Below, piece after piece: positions 26,621-35,010 of a stretch of DNA of 64,000 nt. Source of the stretch: Methanothermobacter sp049720995 (GTDB lineage Archaea > Methanobacteriota > Methanobacteria > Methanobacteriales > Methanothermobacteraceae); the NCBI RefSeq assembly GCF_049720995.1, contig NZ_JBNASF010000003.1, positions 26,681 to 90,680 on the forward strand. Reading direction: 5' to 3'. A program made the position numbers and the translations under genes. The notes under the pieces were generated by a model, which saw nothing but the letters and a program-made list of their open reading frames with translations, was not told where the DNA came from and ran no database searches. Position 1 is the first letter of the stretch. Each line of letters opens with the position of its first letter.

Positions 26621-27370
26621 CTATTCCTTCATCACATGAACCAGGTCATATGTGAAGCCGCCCCTTATCTCCTCAAGGGCCAGGTCTGCCAGATTAGCGG
26701 CCTTCTCAGCGGTTGGTGCCTTCCCGATACCTGCCTTGAGTGCGACGTTTATCTCGTCATCTATCTCATTCAGTATGCGAAGCAGGCCCTGTGGTTCAAG
26801 GCCATTGCAGGGGGACATGAAGTTATCCCCACCTATGAAGAATAGAAGGGCGCCCTCCTTTATGAGCTTCTTCATCAGAAAGTGCTGGACCCTGTTCACA
26901 ATGAATGATGTGTCATAGGCCGGCACAATGTCGGTCATGGTCTCTGTGATGCCATTTATATCAATATGTGCAATCTGCACATGACCCTCCTCCACAAGAC
27001 CATCTATGGCAAGGACCTCCTTCCTATCCTCTGATTGGGCTCCCCCATGACTCTGAAGAGCCCTTGAAGCGTTTCTCTGGGCATCATATGGGGTTTCAGC
27101 GGCCCCCACACCCATACTCACCGTTATGGGGTAACGGTTACCTATGGATTTCTGTATCCTTCTGTGGTCCTCCACCCCTATACCATTGGTGATGGCGAGC
27201 ATGTTATCGAATCTTGTGAAGAAAACAAGTCCCTGACTGGCAGCAAACTGGCGCTGGAGGTCAGCGTAAAGTTCCGCCTGGAGTATCTGAAGATCAGCCT
27301 CATTACGTGGGGCCGGCGTAACTGTCCATGGCCCATAATTGTCTATCTGAATTAAGGTCATCTGTATCAT
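26621..27370 (-). CDS. gch3: GTP cyclohydrolase III
   Basis: Hydrolyses GTP to the formamidopyrimidine FAPy-RMP (formyl kept), the archaeal entry to F420 and riboflavin precursors. It is 249 residues. Recognised by the N-terminus TLIQIDNYGPWTVTPAPR and the cyclase-like tandem: VFFTRFDNMLAITNG and ITVSMGVGAAETPYDAQ in the first half; ALLFFIGGDNFMSPCNG (GGDN in place of GGDEF) in the second, with ALKAGIGKAPTAEKAANLAD. It has no iron or zinc motif as in GTP cyclohydrolase I/II. Its ATG overlaps the cofD stop by 4 bp, and GGTGA lies seven bases ahead. Coupling with cofD and cofE fits F420 synthesis. Confidence 0.93.
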   Translation of the reverse strand: MIQMTLIQIDNYGPWTVTPAPRNEADLQILQAELYADLQRQFAASQGLVFFTRFDNMLAITNGIGVEDHRRIQKSIGNRYPITVSMGVGAAETPYDAQRNASRALQSHGGAQSEDRKEVLAIDGLVEEGHVQIAHIDINGITETMTDIVPAYDTSFIVNRVQHFLMKKLIKEGALLFFIGGDNFMSPCNGLEPQGLLRILNEIDDEINVALKAGIGKAPTAEKAANLADLALEEIRGGFTYDLVHVMKE

Positions 27371-28272
27371 AATATTTCACCCAAAAGTATTCTGGCCAAC
27401 ATTATTTTATCCCCTGTGTTTTCCATGATGGTGTTTGTTATCGTTACCTCTTTTATTAGTTTTTCTATTTCCATCTTGAGGTTTGAGTCGGCCTCATCAA
27501 TCACCAGCATATCAAGAAAATCACTGTACATCTCTGCAAGGCCGAGACTTGAGGCCTCATAGCCTTTAGTTTCCATGAATTTCCCTGCGGGCCCACTGAA
27601 TGGCCTCCTACCTATAAACGGGGATACTGCATATACCTCTGCACCCCGGAGGGCATTCCTCACACCCTCTGTTCTGATAATGGGTCCTATGGATGTGACG
27701 GGGTTGGATGGTCCCACTATGACCCTTTCAGCAGATTCGATCGCATCCAGAACACCTGGTGCCGGTTTAACCCTGCTGAATCGAACATCCAGGACCTCAG
27801 GCTCTGACCTCCTCTCCACAAGGAACTCGTGGAACCCCATCTCACCCTCATCTGTAAGTATCCTGATATCTGATTCCTGGTTGCTCATGGGGATAACCCC
27901 TGATTCCACGCCAAGGGCCCTGCACTGGTGTTCCACCACCCTGTGGAGTGGCATCTCCCTTAAAAGAAGGGTTTTCTGTATCTTGAATGCCCGGTCAAGG
28001 TCTCCTATCCTCAGGAGCTCGGGGCATCCAAGTTCAGCAAGCCTATCATGGGTTATGAATGTGTCGTCCCGGACCCCGTACCAGGTCTCCTCGTTTATTA
28101 TCCCCGCAAGGGTGTAGATAACGGTATCAATGTCTGGTGCGACGTAGACTCCGGAGAAATAATCGTTCTCAACCGTGTTAACGATAACTGTAACCTCAGA
28201 GGGGTCCACAACCCTCACAATGCCCTGCAGGAGTTTCGGTGTGCCTGTACCCCCCGAGAGGACTGTTATCAT
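27367..28272 (-). CDS. cofD: 2-phospho-L-lactate transferase (F420 biosynthesis)
   Basis: Transfers the phospholactyl group from its guanylylated donor to Fo, giving F420-0. The ATG at 28272, preceded by AGGTGG, gives 301 residues starting ITVLSGGTGTPKLLQGI; the frame upstream of it lies inside cofE and is not part of the protein. The signature GGTGTPKLL (substrate loop), VNTVENDYFSGVYVAPDIDTVIYTLAG, SNQESDIRILTDEGEMGFHEFLV and VIVGPSNPVTSIGPI are characteristic. It overlaps gch3 by 4 bp and follows cofE by 8 bp. Confidence 0.95.
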   Translation of the reverse strand: MITVLSGGTGTPKLLQGIVRVVDPSEVTVIVNTVENDYFSGVYVAPDIDTVIYTLAGIINEETWYGVRDDTFITHDRLAELGCPELLRIGDLDRAFKIQKTLLLREMPLHRVVEHQCRALGVESGVIPMSNQESDIRILTDEGEMGFHEFLVERRSEPEVLDVRFSRVKPAPGVLDAIESAERVIVGPSNPVTSIGPIIRTEGVRNALRGAEVYAVSPFIGRRPFSGPAGKFMETKGYEASSLGLAEMYSDFLDMLVIDEADSNLKMEIEKLIKEVTITNTIMENTGDKIMLARILLGEIL

Positions 28273-28280
28273 TGAACCAC

Positions 28281-29039
28281 CTAATCCCTGAAGACGTCGA
28301 GTTCCCGGGGCCTCAAAAGTTCCCTTGCGCTTCCAGTTGCGCGGAGGTGCCCCCATGGGTAACCCCTTATTATGACGGCGGGTACGCCTTCAGCTGCCTG
28401 TCCCATCACAAGTGAGGCCGCGGCTGCCAGCTCATCTGCAACCGCCACCCTGGTTGTCTGGAGGCTCCTGCCATAAAGGTCCAGTTCACCCTTCCGATCC
28501 CAGATTGGAGAGATTCCTGCAACACCAACAGCAACACCAACAGCCCCCTCCCTGAAGGGCCTTCCCTGTGTATCGGAGATTATGACAGCCAGTTCCCTCC
28601 CTGTGAGTTCCTGAAGACCCTCAAGTATCCTCCTGGCGCTTCCGTCAGGGTCCTCGGGGAGTGGAGTTGCCAGTCCATCCTCAACATTTGACTCGTCAAT
28701 ACCCGCATTGGCACATACAAACCCGTGCTGGGTTTCAGATACTATGAAGTCATGACCAACCTTTATTATCTCACTGGACTCTTCAAGTATTGCCTCAACG
28801 AGCCTGGGGTCCTTACCTGTCCTTGAGGCAATCTGAAGTGCCTCCCTTGATGGTTCGATCATCCCAAGGTCAACCGTGCTGCCCTCTGCCTTGGCCACCA
28901 GCGTTTCGGCTATCACAACTATGTCACCATCAAGGAGTTCCATGTCCGAGGACCCCATGGCGTCCACTATGAGGGCGGCTATGTCATCCCCCTCAGAAAC
29001 AAGGGGGAGGCCCTCCACTCCACTTAGGGTTATCTCCAT
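28281..29039 (-). CDS. cofE: F420-0:gamma-L-glutamyl ligase
   Basis: GTP-dependent ligase adding two glutamates to F420-0; 252 residues. Seen: ITLSGVEGLPLVSEGDDIAALI, VIAETLVAKAEGSTVDL, CANAGIDESNVEDGLATPLPEDPDGSA, ISDTQGRPFREGAVGVAVGVAG and DELAAAASLVMGQAAEGVPAVIIRGY. This is the archaeal single-domain enzyme, without the C-terminal FMN reductase domain of actinobacterial FbiB. It is 14 bp downstream of purO and 8 bp upstream of cofD, in one operon. Confidence 0.96.
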   Translation of the reverse strand: MEITLSGVEGLPLVSEGDDIAALIVDAMGSSDMELLDGDIVVIAETLVAKAEGSTVDLGMIEPSREALQIASRTGKDPRLVEAILEESSEIIKVGHDFIVSETQHGFVCANAGIDESNVEDGLATPLPEDPDGSARRILEGLQELTGRELAVIISDTQGRPFREGAVGVAVGVAGISPIWDRKGELDLYGRSLQTTRVAVADELAAAASLVMGQAAEGVPAVIIRGYPWGHLRATGSARELLRPRELDVFRD

Positions 29040-29053
29040 TTAAGCACCGGGAT

Positions 29054-29662
29054 TCATTTTTCTACTGTGGCCAGCTTCCAGCCGTCTCCTTGGTTGAATG
29101 CAGCTGCAGAGGTGACGGGGTGTGTGAATGCTGCAAAATCTCCGCCACCTATTATGAACTCTGCCGCCTCCTCTGCATTTCCAGCTTCAAATAGGGTCTC
29201 TGCGGGTTCTGTCTGTTCATAGGTTGATATGTACATTGAAACGCCCTCAGGGACCCTTCTGACCTTTATCCCATCCTCTGTAACTATCCCTATGAATGCA
29301 TCCGAGTCGTTGATTGCTGCTGCGATTCTGGGGGTGTTGAGTTCATCCTTCTCATAATCCATTGTAAGGAGCGAGAAGCCCAGGGCATCCTTCAGGTTCA
29401 TCCCGAGGGATATCTTATCTGCAATTGTATCGGTATGGGAACCGTTGGATACAACCGCGGTCCCATCAACTATCCTTATGCAGTTGTATGCTATGTAGGG
29501 GTTTTTGAAGACATCACCCTCACAGCCCTCCACAGGTACAATTGCCACCCTCTCATCCAGGAGCCTTGCCGTCCTGTTTGGGAAGGATCTGCTGGAGACC
29601 CTGTACGCCACGAAGGATCCGCTGCTGTTTCTTCCAACTGCCAGTATTCTTCCAAGATACAT
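29054..29662 (-). CDS. purO: archaeal IMP cyclohydrolase
   Basis: Closes FAICAR to IMP in the last purine step in archaea lacking PurH; Ntn-hydrolase-like fold. AGGTGAT ahead of the ATG at 29662 gives MYLGRILAVGRN and 202 residues, the usual length. Conserved stretches are VSSRSFPNRTA, VPVEG, NPYIAYNCIRIV, SNGSHTDTIADKI, DYEKDELNTPRIAAAI, YISTYEQTEPAETLF and FAAFTHPVTSAAAFN. IMP is the precursor of GTP, the substrate of GCH III three genes downstream, so the cluster links purine and F420 supply. Confidence 0.95.
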   Translation of the reverse strand: MYLGRILAVGRNSSGSFVAYRVSSRSFPNRTARLLDERVAIVPVEGCEGDVFKNPYIAYNCIRIVDGTAVVSNGSHTDTIADKISLGMNLKDALGFSLLTMDYEKDELNTPRIAAAINDSDAFIGIVTEDGIKVRRVPEGVSMYISTYEQTEPAETLFEAGNAEEAAEFIIGGGDFAAFTHPVTSAAAFNQGDGWKLATVEK

Positions 29663-29681
29663 AATATCACCTGCCAATTAA

Positions 29682-30068
29682 TTATGATGGTGTTTTAACC
29701 GCCCTGTCAACCGGAAGATCCGGTGGTGCTGTTATGATTATGGCCCCCTCCCTGGGCCTTATTATTATTTCACCCTCATCTATAACCCTGGTGTGGACAG
29801 CCACTGCACTGTTCCTTATGTGGCTGGACATGTCAATCCCGTTAACCGTTACCCTTCTGAGACCTGCAACAGGTATCAGGTAGTACTCTGATGGGCCGGT
29901 GTTTTCACTTATCTGGGGCTTTCCTGAGGCCTCACCTGCCCCCCCTGAAAAGGTGGTTGTTACCACAAGGAATATCAGTATTGTGAAGAGTATATCAATG
30001 AAGGGGACCATGTTGAACCTTGGCCTTCCATGGATCTTGTTTCTGTACCTCTCTGTATCCAGGACCAT
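29682..30068 (-). CDS. ExbD/TolR-family proton-channel partner
   Basis: A single-pass membrane protein of 128 residues from the ATG at 30068. The N-terminus is cytosolic and basic (DTERYRNKIHGRPRFN). The transmembrane segment MVPFIDILFTILIFLVVTTTF carries the Asp that in ExbD/TolR conducts protons. A ~80-residue extracytoplasmic domain with IIIRPREGAIIITAPPDLPVD follows. The start is four bases from the exbB-like stop, so the two are coupled. In bacteria such pairs energise TonB or Tol systems at an outer membrane, which this organism lacks; the partner here is unknown. Confidence 0.85.
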   Translation of the reverse strand: MVLDTERYRNKIHGRPRFNMVPFIDILFTILIFLVVTTTFSGGAGEASGKPQISENTGPSEYYLIPVAGLRRVTVNGIDMSSHIRNSAVAVHTRVIDEGEIIIRPREGAIIITAPPDLPVDRAVKTPS

Positions 30069-30072
30069 TTTA

Positions 30073-30912
30073 TCACTGCCGCAGCTTACTCTCAATGATC
30101 TCTGCGCTCTTACCGCACCTTTCAAGTATTATGTTGTTTATGCTCTTCTCAAGCATGCTGGGCTTGAATGCCACCACAAGGTTTGCCTCAGGGTCATCAA
30201 CCGTCCTCACGCTTACAACGCCATCCGATTCCATGAGGGCCCCGACCACATCATCAACGTTTCCATCAACCCTTATCCTCATAATGGCATATCCCCAGTT
30301 TGTCATCTTCTTTATGAGTTCAATCTTGTCTATCTCATCGTCAATCCTGCCTGTTATGTAGGAGTAAAGGGGCATGAGGATTATTGCAACTGCCAGTCCA
30401 AGTATTGTGGTTATAAGTGCAACATAGATTCCCTCAGCCATTGCAGCGGGGTCAGCGTTAACACCGAGGGCCCTGAATGTGTACCATATCCCTATGACTG
30501 TCCCTATAAGACCCAGCATTGGGGCAACCTCTATTATTGTCCTGAGCGTCCCCAGACCCTTTGTCATGTTGCTCATCTCAACAATAAAAACACGCTCCAT
30601 TGCATCCTCAACCTCTGAACGGTTCCTGTATCCTATCTTGAGGGCCTCTGATATTATCTTTGATACCGGGTTCTGGTACTGTCCTATCTCCCTGAGTGCT
30701 TCAAGTGCTCCGCCCTTCTCCATGGATTCATTGACCTTACCTATTATCTGGGGTGTGCTAACACGTGAAATCTTCCTGAGATAGTGTATTTTCTCAATGG
30801 ACGTGATAAAACCATAGATGCCTGTGATTGCTATTATGTAGGTTATTACACCGCCGCTGCGGAACATTTCAAGTACCGTGCCAAAGAAGTTGAAAACTGG
30901 TTCTAGAAACAT
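30073..30912 (-). CDS. MotA/TolQ/ExbB-family proton channel
   Basis: 279 residues with three predicted membrane spans: GGVITYIIAITGIYGFITSI near residues 19-40, APMLGLIGTVIGIWYTFRAL near 135, and GIYVALITTILGLAVAIILMPLYSYI near 165. The GLIGTVIG and TTILGLAVAI segments are the family signature. An extra C-terminal cytosolic domain of ~80 residues (residues ~200-279) is longer than in bacterial ExbB. GGTGAGG precedes the ATG. It forms a unit with the ExbD-like gene and presumably couples ion flow to movement of a surface or membrane partner. A possible role with the MreB-like gene nearby is speculation. Confidence 0.87.
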   Translation of the reverse strand: MFLEPVFNFFGTVLEMFRSGGVITYIIAITGIYGFITSIEKIHYLRKISRVSTPQIIGKVNESMEKGGALEALREIGQYQNPVSKIISEALKIGYRNRSEVEDAMERVFIVEMSNMTKGLGTLRTIIEVAPMLGLIGTVIGIWYTFRALGVNADPAAMAEGIYVALITTILGLAVAIILMPLYSYITGRIDDEIDKIELIKKMTNWGYAIMRIRVDGNVDDVVGALMESDGVVSVRTVDDPEANLVVAFKPSMLEKSINNIILERCGKSAEIIESKLRQ

Positions 30913-30986
30913 TTTTTCTGCCTCACCTGATGGGTATTTACCGGAGAGGATATATTTAAAAATAGTGGTCAGACCTATAAATTAAA

Positions 30987-31610
30987 TCAATTTTTCTTCC
31001 TCTTCTGGACGGTGGCCCATGACTTCCTCACAAAGTCCGGGAGTTCATCGTAGCTCAAGGACTCCAGGAAAGCCCTGGTGCGTGGGTCACTGGGATAACC
31101 GGAACCCATATCCCCCAGTTTCCTGTTCCTCTTCTGTATCCTCTCTATTTCAAGGTCCCTTTCAACCTTGGCTATTATGGAGGCCGCTGCAACGGGGTAA
31201 TACCTTGCATCTGCACCGTGCTCGGCCTTCACCTCTATGTCCCCAAAGTGGGACCTTATCTCCTCCGCCAGCCTCTCTGGTTTTACATCCACCGAATCTA
31301 TGATGACCGAATCCGGCTGTGCCTCAGCTATTATCCTCTTTATTGCTATCTTTTCTATCTCATTGAGGTTGAAGCCCTTCTCACGCATGCTGTCAATATC
31401 CGATGCAGATATCTTAACCGTGAACACCCTTGAAATCCTTCTTATCTTACGGGCGAGAAATTTTCTTCTCTCAGGTGTGAGCTTCTTTGAGTCCCTTATA
31501 CCCATCTTCCGGAGGATCGAGAACTTCCTCTCAGGTACCATGACACCCGCAACGACAAGGGGGCCTATTACGGGACCCCTTCCCGCCTCATCAATTCCAA
31601 GAACCTTCAT
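30987..31610 (-). CDS. rnhB: ribonuclease HII
   Basis: Cleaves RNA in RNA/DNA hybrids and at single ribonucleotides. It is 207 residues. The catalytic set is visible: Asp6-Glu7 in VLGIDEAGRGPVIGPLVVAG, Asp in VIIDSVDVKPER, and Asp in EHGADARYYPVAAASIIAKV. The tyrosine motif and SGYPSDPRTRAFL follow. It is the single-domain archaeal form ending in a basic PIP-box-like tail. It lies 22 bp after the MreB-like gene on the same strand. Confidence 0.96.
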   Translation of the reverse strand: MKVLGIDEAGRGPVIGPLVVAGVMVPERKFSILRKMGIRDSKKLTPERRKFLARKIRRISRVFTVKISASDIDSMREKGFNLNEIEKIAIKRIIAEAQPDSVIIDSVDVKPERLAEEIRSHFGDIEVKAEHGADARYYPVAAASIIAKVERDLEIERIQKRNRKLGDMGSGYPSDPRTRAFLESLSYDELPDFVRKSWATVQKRKKN

Positions 31611-31632
31611 CAGATCAGAAAAAATAAATTAA

Positions 31633-32706
31633 TTATTTCATTGCCTTGAGCCTTACCTCAGGTTCAAGTGCCCTTGGCTCTGCAGCAACTATTGCGGCTC
31701 CCTTGGCAACCACTGTCATGGGGTCATCTGATATCTCGGCAGGAATGCCCACCTCGTCCAGTATCCTCTCCCTGAGGCCCCTGAGCTGTGAGGTTCCACC
31801 CACAACAACGGTTTTGTTGTAAACCCCTGAGATGAGTTCAGGTGAGAGTCTTTCAAGTACTGCTGCTATGGAATCCACTATGCCCTTTACAACGGGCTCA
31901 GCAGCCTTTGCAACCATTTCAGAGTCAATTTCAACCTTTTTAGGTTTGTTTGTCTCCATGCATTTACCTATAACCACTGTTTTGATGTTTTCAAGATCCT
32001 CATCACACCTGACCATTCCAACCTCTATCTTTGCCTTCTCTGCCTCATGGATGCCTATCTCAACATTGTACTTCTCCTTCACAAGTTCAACAAGGTTGTT
32101 GTCAATATCATCCCCGCCGACCCTGATTGTCTCAATGTCGGTTATGCCCCCAAGGGATATCACGACAATGTCACTTGAACCGGCTCCTATGTCAACAACC
32201 ATGGTCCCTGATGCCTCTGCTATTGGCAGTCCGGCCCCTATTGCAGCTGCAAGACCCTCACTTATAACCAGGACATAATTTGCCCCGGTCTTTCTTCCTA
32301 TCTCCTCAACGGCGTTTTTTTCAACCTCTGAGGCATCCCCTGGTATTCCTATAACTATCCTGTCAATGGACTCAGAATCTCCGGCCCCCATCTCCACCGC
32401 ATATACAAGGAGAGCCTCTGCCTGTGCAACGCTCTCAATAACACCCTTCCTCAGCGGCCTTACAGCAATTATGTCCTCAGGAGTTCTTCCAAGCATCATC
32501 TTTGCCTCTTCACCCACTGCCAGGACATATGATGGGTCCTCCTTTTTGACAGCCACCACAGAGGGAATCTTGTAGATATCAAATTTATCCCCTGCTGGTT
32601 TGGCAACCACAGTGTTGAGGGTACCCAGGTCTATTCCGAGTGTATTGGTGATTGCACTCTTCCTTTCTGGTTTCTCTTCAGATTTCTTCTTTCCAAATGA
32701 AAACAT
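31633..32706 (-). CDS. MreB-like actin-family protein
   Basis: A 357-residue ATPase of the actin/Hsp70 superfamily. GAGGAGGAG before the ATG at 32706 defines the start. After a basic, polar tail (MFSFGKKKSEEKPERK), the phosphate-1 motif reads TLGIDLGTLNTVVAKP, phosphate-2 reads MVVDIGAGSSDIVVISLGG, and the adenosine motif VVVGGTSQLRGL. IRVGGDDIDNNLVELVK followed by IGIHEAEKAKIEVG, and PAEISDDPMTVVAKGAA, match MreB better than DnaK. MreB proteins guide wall synthesis in rods. The basic N-terminus could bind the membrane, as in some MreBs. The unknown gene just upstream is 1 bp away, so they act together. Confidence 0.82.
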   Translation of the reverse strand: MFSFGKKKSEEKPERKSAITNTLGIDLGTLNTVVAKPAGDKFDIYKIPSVVAVKKEDPSYVLAVGEEAKMMLGRTPEDIIAVRPLRKGVIESVAQAEALLVYAVEMGAGDSESIDRIVIGIPGDASEVEKNAVEEIGRKTGANYVLVISEGLAAAIGAGLPIAEASGTMVVDIGAGSSDIVVISLGGITDIETIRVGGDDIDNNLVELVKEKYNVEIGIHEAEKAKIEVGMVRCDEDLENIKTVVIGKCMETNKPKKVEIDSEMVAKAAEPVVKGIVDSIAAVLERLSPELISGVYNKTVVVGGTSQLRGLRERILDEVGIPAEISDDPMTVVAKGAAIVAAEPRALEPEVRLKAMK

Positions 32707-32707
32707 G

Positions 32708-33349
32708 CTACTCCTCCTCAAATATGTCTCTAAAGTCAACTGCAAATATGTTGTTGCGGGATGCTATCTCATTTATCCTCTCAACATCCCCTAATTCATG
32801 AACAGATATCAACAGTGTCACCAGGACAACGTCTGTAACCTTGAAGAGGGGGTCGATTATACTTCTTATAAACCCCGGGAGCCTCTCTGTAAGGTAGACG
32901 TCTGTCTCTATAAACCCGCTCGTTCTGTCCTCGAGGATGAAGGAAAAGCCTATTTTATTCTTTTCAGCCTCCCCTGCAAACCTTTTCATATAGTTCTCAG
33001 GGGCCACCAGAAGCACAAGGTTGGGTTCTTTCTCAACGTAATATGGGGCTATCTTTATATAGGCCCCTCCCTTCTCCTTGCAGATAAGTGAAAGATCTCT
33101 TATCTTATTGCTTTCGCCATAAAGCATTATTAAATCAAAGCGTTTTCTTAAAAAGGAATCCCTGATGGTAACGTGTTCCCTGAAGAGTATCTTTACAAGA
33201 TCCCTGGATGTGATTGCCTCGTATGCCACAGAGTTGACCATTTCCTCATTACCTACAATCACACACCACAGCCTGTCTGAACTCTGGGCTGTTGAAACCT
33301 GTGCTGCCTTTCTGAGAACCTTTATCTTACTCTCTATCATCACCATCAC
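32708..33349 (-). CDS. unknown protein cotranscribed with the MreB-like gene
   Basis: 213 residues, not recognised. Alternating strands and helices are apparent: RLWCVIVGNEEMVNSVAYEAI, then DLVKILFREHVTIRDSFLRKRFDLIMLYG, GGAYIKIAPYYVEKEPNLVLLVAPENY, and a C-terminal TDVVLVTLLISVHELGDVERINEIASRNNIFAV. No membrane span and no Cys cluster. The C-terminal part ends acidic (FRDIFEEE) in codons that double as the ribosome site of the MreB-like gene, separated by one base, so the two proteins are made together. GTG 33349, ATG 33346 and ATG 33340 are alternative starts. A regulator or partner of the actin-like filament is a reasonable guess only. Confidence 0.7.
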   Translation of the reverse strand: MMVMIESKIKVLRKAAQVSTAQSSDRLWCVIVGNEEMVNSVAYEAITSRDLVKILFREHVTIRDSFLRKRFDLIMLYGESNKIRDLSLICKEKGGAYIKIAPYYVEKEPNLVLLVAPENYMKRFAGEAEKNKIGFSFILEDRTSGFIETDVYLTERLPGFIRSIIDPLFKVTDVVLVTLLISVHELGDVERINEIASRNNIFAVDFRDIFEEE

Positions 33350-33444
33350 ATCTACTCTAAAAGGAACTTAAAAGAAAGTTCCCCTGCTCCAGAGGAAAAC
33401 ACATGCATATCAACCACAGATTACATTTAATCTTCAGCACATGA

Positions 33445-33455
33445 CTATATATATG
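33445..33455 (+). promoter_or_regulatory. TATA-box promoter for the archaetidylserine genes
   Basis: CTATATATATG is a strong box A 153 bp ahead of the decarboxylase start, implying a leader of roughly 125 bases. Within that leader GGTACCGC and CCCGGTGC stretches are GC-rich, but I see no known riboswitch. Confidence 0.5.
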
Positions 33456-33607
33456 TTTCACTATAATTATTCAACATCCAGTGTAGGTGCTGATTTCCCG
33501 GTACCGCAGTCCCGGTGCTTCATTAATGCTGATGATAAGTGAAAAACAGGGTGTTAATCTGAAAAGGGTCTTCATGTGCCTCTAAAACATTAGACCAGGT
33601 GAACTGT

Positions 33608-34285
33608 GTGTTTGTGAAGGGCGTTGCAAAAAGGGCCAGTTTCCTCATGAGTGTGGCCACCATCCCGTTTCTCCTTGGCTACCACGCGGTCAGTATACTC
33701 ATGTTCACCCTCATAGCATTCATGATGCAGTTCTTCAGGGACCCCGAACGGAATATCCCCCCTGATGACAACCTGATAGTTGCCCCAGCGGATGGAAGGC
33801 GTTTATCCGGCAGTATAGACCGTATAAAAAGGGTGGGGCTCGATTATCCCCTCATTGACAGGATATTCCCCGATGGTGAGGGTATTCTCATAAGCACCTT
33901 CATGTCACCATTTGATGTTCATGTTAACCGGGCCCCTGTATCAGGAAGGGTGATATACACAGAGCACCTTGACGGCAAATTTCGTATTGCACGTTCACGT
34001 GTCCTGACGGAAAATGAAAGGAACCTCATTGTGATAGAAACAGAGCATGGAAATGTTGGTGTGGTGCAGATAGCAGGGTTCATTGCAAGGAGGATAGTTC
34101 AGTACGTCAATGAGGGAGACCATGTTGATAGGGGGAGCCGTATAGGTATGATAAGGTTCGGCTCAAGGGTCGACCTCATACTGCCAGAAAACTGTGAGGT
34201 GCTTGTGAAGACAGGTTCAAGACCTGTTGCCGGGGAGACCGTGGTCGCAAGGTTCATAAAGCCTAAATCAGACCGCAAAAATTAA
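33608..34285 (+). CDS. asd: archaetidylserine decarboxylase (phosphatidylserine decarboxylase family)
   Basis: Decarboxylates archaetidylserine to archaetidylethanolamine; a pyruvoyl enzyme. AGGTGA at 33597-33602 favours GTG at 33608 (225 residues) over the GTG at 33599. An N-terminal hydrophobic hairpin (FLMSVATIPFLLGYHAVSILMFTLIAFMMQFF) anchors it in the membrane. FFRDPERNIPPDDNLIVAPADG and STFMSPFDVHVNRAPVSG are family signatures, with the His of DVHVN in the active site. The self-cleavage site is Gly-Ser in IRFGSRVDLILP, whose Ser becomes the pyruvoyl group. The synthase gene follows 41 bp later. Confidence 0.92.
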   Translation: MFVKGVAKRASFLMSVATIPFLLGYHAVSILMFTLIAFMMQFFRDPERNIPPDDNLIVAPADGRRLSGSIDRIKRVGLDYPLIDRIFPDGEGILISTFMSPFDVHVNRAPVSGRVIYTEHLDGKFRIARSRVLTENERNLIVIETEHGNVGVVQIAGFIARRIVQYVNEGDHVDRGSRIGMIRFGSRVDLILPENCEVLVKTGSRPVAGETVVARFIKPKSDRKN

Positions 34286-34326
34286 TTAGTCAGACACATA
34301 TACTCATAAATCTGCAGGTGGCGCTG

Positions 34327-35010
34327 ATGAATGACAAAAAAATAACATCCTTCATATCATTACCTGATCTCTTATCGATTTTAAATGCCTCTTCAGGCTA
34401 TTTTTCCATTTTAATGTCCATTCAAGGGGCTTTTAGTGCTGCCTCTGTTCTGATGCTTCTGGCTGTCATCTTCGATTCAGTTGATGGGTGGGTTGCACGC
34501 CGCACTGGTAGAGTTGATATTCATGGATTTGGTAAAAACATGGACTCCCTTTCAGATGTAATCTCATTTGGTGTTGCTCCAGCCATCCTTATCTACCTAA
34601 CAAGTGCCGATTTTCGATATATTAATATATTAGTAGGTCTCTTAATAGTAATATGTGGCATACTGAGACTTTCAAGGTTCAATGTTCTCACAGGGGGTGG
34701 GAAGAACTTCACGGGACTCCCAATACCCGTGGCGGCGGTTGTTACATCATCATTTTATCTCACAGGATTCTACAGTGAAAAAGTTGTGGGGGCCATGATG
34801 CTCGCTGTCAGTATCCTCATGGTCAGCAGCATCGAATACCCGCGTGTGGGGGGTAAAATGGCCCCTGCTGCTTTCATACTCATAATGGCAGTAATTGTAA
34901 CAGGTTTAATTGGAATGGCTGCTGGTCCCGCAGCTACCATGCTTTTTATGGCCACTGTGGCATACATTGCACTGCCCATAACACCAATGAGACGTGATCT
35001 GAATGCTTGA
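34327..35010 (+). CDS. pssA: archaetidylserine synthase (CDP-alcohol phosphatidyltransferase)
   Basis: Makes archaetidylserine from CDP-archaeol and serine, the substrate of the adjacent decarboxylase. AGGTGG six bases ahead picks the ATG at 34327, giving 227 residues. The family motif D-G-x2-A-R-x8-G-x3-D-x3-D is complete in DSVDGWVARRTG and GFGKNMDSLSD. Six to eight membrane spans follow, e.g. INILVGLLIVICGILRL and AVIVTGLIGMAAGPAATMLF. LPIPVAAVV after a FTG motif is typical of PssA. The stop overlaps the start of the DUF515 gene by 8 bp. Confidence 0.93.
   Translation: MNDKKITSFISLPDLLSILNASSGYFSILMSIQGAFSAASVLMLLAVIFDSVDGWVARRTGRVDIHGFGKNMDSLSDVISFGVAPAILIYLTSADFRYINILVGLLIVICGILRLSRFNVLTGGGKNFTGLPIPVAAVVTSSFYLTGFYSEKVVGAMMLAVSILMVSSIEYPRVGGKMAPAAFILIMAVIVTGLIGMAAGPAATMLFMATVAYIALPITPMRRDLNA

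Noticed and set aside
28273..28356. 28-residue extension of cofD
   Set aside because: It lies in the cofE coding region, and CofD proteins begin at the ITVLSGGTG strand.
33480..33600. Possible C/D-box RNA (TGATGA and CTGA near 33527-33556)
   Set aside because: Only one C-like and one D-like box, no C'/D' pair and no convincing guide spacing.
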